Shown piece by piece: positions 59,860 through 64,000 of a stretch of DNA of 64,000 bases (the stretch's first letter is position 1; each line of letters begins with the position of its first letter). The position numbers and the translations under genes were made by a program. The stretch is from NCBI GenBank assembly GCA_032622095.1, contig CP136064.1:252220484-252284483 (forward strand), read 5' to 3'. This stretch comes from Siphonodentalium dalli (taxonomy: Eukaryota > Mollusca > Scaphopoda > Gadilida > Siphonodentaliidae). Below the pieces are notes generated by a model that had not been told where the DNA came from, did not search any database, and was given only the letters and a program-made list of their open reading frames with translations.

Positions 59860-60999
59860 GATAAATTTTACGGTGATTCAGTTTTTGAAAATGTAACTGA
59901 CAAAATTAATGTATCTCTTGAATCTCTCATTAGTCCGCTTATTTCCACACAGGGGTTGTGGGTTTTACGGGGCTAATAAAAAGGCCCCGCATTTTCCAGG
60001 TACAGGGCTGTTTACGGGGACCCATCAAATGAAAAGACTGGCATGGAGGGAAAGTACTTGTAGTATATCTGTATTGCATCAACAAAGTATGTTAATAGTG
60101 GCTTTTCTATCAGAAGTTGAAAATAAGTAGAAGTAGAAAATTCACACCCCATGTTGTCGGTTAAAAAATTCTCAGTATCAGAAACACACAAAAAATATTC
60201 AGACTTAGAGTATCCTACCATAATTTAAACATACACATGTACATGTAAAGTAATGCGAACAGATAATATGAACCAAAATTTAGTCTCATACTTGAAAATG
60301 CCCCCCCCCTGTAATATTATTGCACACTCGTACTTTTAATTATTTAACTACTACAGAGTTTATAATTTGACGTGAATTCATGAAATAATTCCTGTAAATA
60401 TTCGCACAACAAAAATCACGATAATCCAAGTGCATTCATGATGTCTATGCACTAAGCATAGACTACCAATACATGTATTTTCATTGTAAATTGTAATAGA
60501 GGAAATTGGAATTGCAGCGAATCCAGTTAAATCAAGCCCTGCACGAGGGGGTCACAATCTTGAAATCAAGAAAACTGTGTAATATGGATGGAATAAATAC
60601 AATCTATGCACGACTTTCGCGCCACTGATAGGTTGATGACTGGAATACCATAATAGTAAATTCAGGTTTCAACACTGGTAATCGAGGCACATCATTCAAA
60701 CACATGTGTTTATGAATTATGTCAAGTTTATTAATGTGTGTTCATGTACATTCCAACATGTGCATTTCGAATTCAAGTTTCATAAAGAATATACCACTAA
60801 GCCGGGCATAAATGCAGCCAATCAGATTTGAGCTTACAAACAGCGTTGTCTAGACATTGCAAACAGGATCTTGTGATAGTTTGAATTAAGATTTTCATCT
60901 TGGATAAACCTATCGTTATGATTCTTCCTTACCCTTTCTAATGCTAAATTATCAAAAACAATTTGAAACTTGTTGTGAGTCAATGGTTGTTTTTAAAAC
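59860..60999. other. Upstream flank or intron 1, nothing recognised
   Basis: AT-rich, short frames only. No sequence matching the expected GORASP first exon (an N-terminal Gly, then a Gly-Gly-Gly-Thr-Glu-Gly-Tyr-His motif) on the minus strand. Confidence 0.5.
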
Positions 61000-61475
61000 T
61001 CCAAGATGGCTAACTCCAAGGTGATAACTCTGAGATTGGCAGTGTACCCAGTGTTATTGAAATATTTGTTCGAGTTATTGCGCTTATGATAAAAACATGG
61101 CGAGAAATCGTCAAACTAAGGTAAGAAAAATCGGAAGAAACTGGTATTCGAACTCGTCCGAGATATTTTGTCAACCAACTCATAAACAAAAATTATTGAA
61201 ATCGGTTAATATTTGTTCGATATTGGGCTTATGACAAAAAAATGGCGAGAAATAATCAAACTAAGGGGCATAACTCAGGTAAGAAACATTGGACGAAACT
61301 GATTTTCGAACTCGTCCGAATTATTGTGGTAACAAACTCAAAATGTTTTTTTTTTTTAAATCGGTTAATATTAGTTCCAGTTATTGCTCTTACGACCAGA
61401 TCGGACGGATGCATGCACGGACAGACGGTGCTGATTTCTATAGTCCCCATAATTAATTTTCCGTGGAAAATGAGC
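61000..61475 (+). repeat. Dispersed 'ggcataactc' repeat, copy 5 (two or three units)
   Basis: aaaatggcgagaaataatca, actaaggggcataactc, cgaactcgtccga and aaatcggttaatatt(a/t)gttc repeat about every 130 bp, then gatcggacggatgcatgc and acggacagacggtg. Confidence 0.75.
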
Positions 61476-61820
61476 GATTGAATTTGATAGAGTTGTAATG
61501 GTGTCATTTTTAAAACCGCGGTTTCGGTATTGAGACAACATAAATGCAGCCAATGAGACAACACCGAGAAACCGAATCGGGCAAAATACAAAATGCGTTT
61601 ACGGTGATCGGTAAAGTCCGTTCCACGATCAGAATTTTGCATCTGAAGGCCAAAGACAAGAAGAAATTAGTCTAGAATTTTACAGTGATTGTGTTTGCGT
61701 TGCCAAACGAAACTGAAATGAGAAAGCATGTCGTTGCAAAAATGAGAATGCGAACCGAAAAGAAATGTTATACCACGTGGGAAATGGTCTGGAAACTTTT
61801 TGTTCTGGAACCTACTGATC

Positions 61821-63749
61821 TAGGAATGGGACGATTCATCGATGCACTGATGTATCGCGATACACTCATTGACGATAATCATATCGATACAGGAGCCGCA
61901 GTATCGCGGGATCGTGATACGCAATTAGTAGTAGTGCCGGTAAGGTAGTTATCAAAACTTATACCTCTATATGTGTCAATCATTTAGTCTTATTACTGAT
62001 ACAAACAAAAAACTCAAAAGATATTTAATGTAAGTGGAGTAAAGGTCTATAGATACCATAATATGCATGATAAAACAACATGCAGTCCAAGTTTACAGCT
62101 ATCGCCGGCCGTTCGCATTTGGCATGAATACATAAAATATTATCAAACCAATGGAAATCGCTGATAAAAGGCCCACTGATCACGCACATGACGCACGGTT
62201 TAATAGCATAACCTATTATGATTTACATAGTAACTGTACACCCAAAACGAAACCCAGGACCGGTTTGGACTCAGTTCTGATGTGACTGAATATAAAAACA
62301 TGTTGCGGTAAATGAAACAGAAACAGACGCAACCAGGAATCACGCTACAACGTATAAATATCAGTAAAAACATGGGGGGGGGAAATAATAGATTAAATAA
62401 ATAATTGACATCCAACTCCATGCCTTATTTTACTCCCAAACTTGGACTAACGCCCGAAAAGCCCCGGGGCACCAAATGATAAAGCCTGCCCCGGCCTATA
62501 GTGGGTGAAATAAAAGCCTGATTATCAGTGAGACGTGACCACGCACTGGCACGGTTTCAGTAACATGGGCCCCAATTGCTAAGTGCACGCTTCACAAACA
62601 GAAATGTATTCCAACTCACTGAGCACGTGACCGCATTGTTATTAGAATAAATACATGTACATCACACTCTGTGACAACTTCTTGATTAAACAATCAGTGT
62701 CGGGAATTGAGCGTGTCAAATTACATCGGTATCTTTGATGTCTCAGTCAATGGCTTCCTCATGTGCCACGGTGTTTTAGTTGAGTTCACTCAGTGGCACA
62801 GTAAGTGGATGACTGCAGTATGCATACTGTTGTATAACGTTATGTTGTCACTGTGTACCGGTATATACACAGTATATAATTAGTTGCGAATTGACATTGA
62901 GCCATTGATAATGAAAGAGAGGGGTGGAATTGTTTTGACATTTTGTTCAATGGTGTGTCCGTGTGATACCCCGCTGGACAAAACAAGTGTCCATTGGCAC
63001 CGCGGTGTATTTGCCATTCGGCCGCGGTGTCAGAGTTTGTAACTGCAGTCGAGCACCGCAGCCGAACGACAAGTACACTGCGGCCGAACGACAAGTACAC
63101 CATGGCCGAAAGGCAACTACAACGCGGCCGAATGGCATGTAGACCGTGGTTATATTTATGGTTTGTATCGCCTTTTTTCAGTTTAATGAACGTACACTGC
63201 GGCAACCATGACCGAATGGCAAGTACACCACGGCCCAACTGTAGTTAGCCGGTGGAGCCGCGGTGTAGTTGCATTTCGGCCGCGGTGGCAATGCTATTAA
63301 ACCGCACCGCGGTTAAGTGGACACTTGTTTTGTCCAGCAGGGTAGATAGTGACAGTCTTGTTCTTTGAGCTAAGTGACACCAGCGTGCTTTGTTATTACC
63401 ACTATCATGATTATTCCACGGAATTTAAGCCATAAATAATATACTAAAAATAACATCTAAGTCATCTTACACTGCACTGTATTTGGCTAAGTACGCGTAG
63501 TCCAGGCCCCACTCAAGAGTGATGCAATTATCAATGCAATAATTTGTTTAGAGTTATGCCGCTTTCAATGCGTTTTCCGTATGCGCAGTGGTGCCTTATG
63601 GTTTTCTTGTATTAATTTTGTTGATATTTATTCAGCAACATATTACTGTTTATCAAATGGAAATCATCTTTAAAAAAGTGACATGACTGTAAAAAATATC
63701 GCGATACGTATCGTATCACAAACGGAGTATCGCGGTCGTCCCATCCCTA
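61821..63749. mobile_element. hAT-like element, about 1.93 kb, imperfect 8-bp duplication
   Basis: Left end TAGGAATGGGACGATTC, right end (complement) TAGGGATGGGACGACC, a TIR style common in hAT elements. Flanking octamers are TACTGATC and TACGGATC (7 of 8). Subterminal tatcgcgatac words occur at both ends. No transposase motif lies inside. A second TIR element (62969-63342) is nested within. The apparent 87-aa frame at 61685-61948 crosses the left border and is therefore not a gene. Confidence 0.78.
62969..63342. mobile_element. TIR element with GC-rich internal tandem repeats, nested in the hAT
   Basis: Ends CCCCGCTGGACAAAACAAGT and the complement of CCCTGCTGGACAAAACAAGT, with TA on both sides (62967-62968, 63343-63344). 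The interior is built of cggccgaatggcaagtacac-type units of about 24 bp in both orientations, much more GC-rich than its surroundings. 374 bp, non-coding. The TA borders fit a mariner-like target but are weak evidence on their own. Confidence 0.78.
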
Positions 63750-64000
63750 TACGGATCGATGAGTGGCCACACAGTCAACACGAACTACATGCAGTAGGTC
63801 GTTGACTTTTGTCACCTTTATTGTCAACTGTCTTAGAATGAGTGTGCACTTTATTTGAATTGATGACGTGTGCATGACGAAACATTTCGTTCCGTGCGGA
63901 AATAAAGTTGGTAGTTAGAACTGCAATTTCTGAAACTTCATTCTCCCAGCTAATCGGTCAATAAAATTTAACTTTTATCTATAACGTTCAATGAAATATT

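Noticed and set aside
61685-61948. 87-codon plus-strand frame with charged composition
   Set aside because: It crosses the left border of the hAT-like element at 61821, so half is transposon end; no domain was recognised.

Overview
The window is eukaryotic, intron-rich and packed with transposons. It reads as a marine invertebrate genome, most likely a lophotrochozoan and plausibly a bivalve mollusc. That assignment is inference. It rests on many TACATGTA/ACCGGTA-type words, five or so copies of a 'gggccataactc' dispersed repeat ending in gacggacagacag runs, a large load of non-autonomous DNA transposons, and a metazoan GRASP gene.

One host gene is convincingly present. A Golgi reassembly-stacking protein (GRASP55/65, GORASP) is encoded on the minus strand from about 58.54 kb down to a stop codon at 15.92 kb. 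Ten coding exons with canonical AG/GT borders and matching phases give 407 residues: the rest of PDZ-like domain 1, all of PDZ-like domain 2, and a Pro/Met/Ala/Ser-rich tail. The first coding exon (N-terminal Gly and the start of PDZ1) was not found and probably lies beyond 64 kb.

Layout. At 1-15.9 kb (downstream of the gene) there are a 4.9-kb foldback element at 1.5-6.4 kb, tandem repeats, perfect 217-bp palindromes and TTAA-bounded MITEs. From 15.9 to 58.5 kb lies GORASP. Its introns carry a 5'-truncated L1/Tx1-like LINE (18.2-20.1 kb), a hAT element nested in a MITE (23.0-24.2 kb), two clusters of short GCTTAAGC palindromes (27.0-27.7 and 33.7-35.0 kb), a 5.9-kb foldback element enclosing a decayed Ty3-like gag-protease fragment (42.8-48.7 kb), a 162-bp tandem array (50.2-51.5 kb) and a 2.16-kb 21-bp minisatellite (56.2-58.35 kb). 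From 58.5 to 64 kb (intron 1 or upstream) lie a transposon with exact 6-bp target duplications and a 1.9-kb hAT-like element with another TIR element nested inside.

No CRISPR array, bacterial operon, defence system or viral replication gene is visible, and I found no intact autonomous transposon. The strongest observations concern element structure: families of TTAA-bounded MITEs sharing a common hairpin module, long foldback elements, datable nesting events, and exact target-site duplications that place several elements in superfamilies. Coordinates come from reading by eye; boundaries of old repeats are approximate to within tens of bases.
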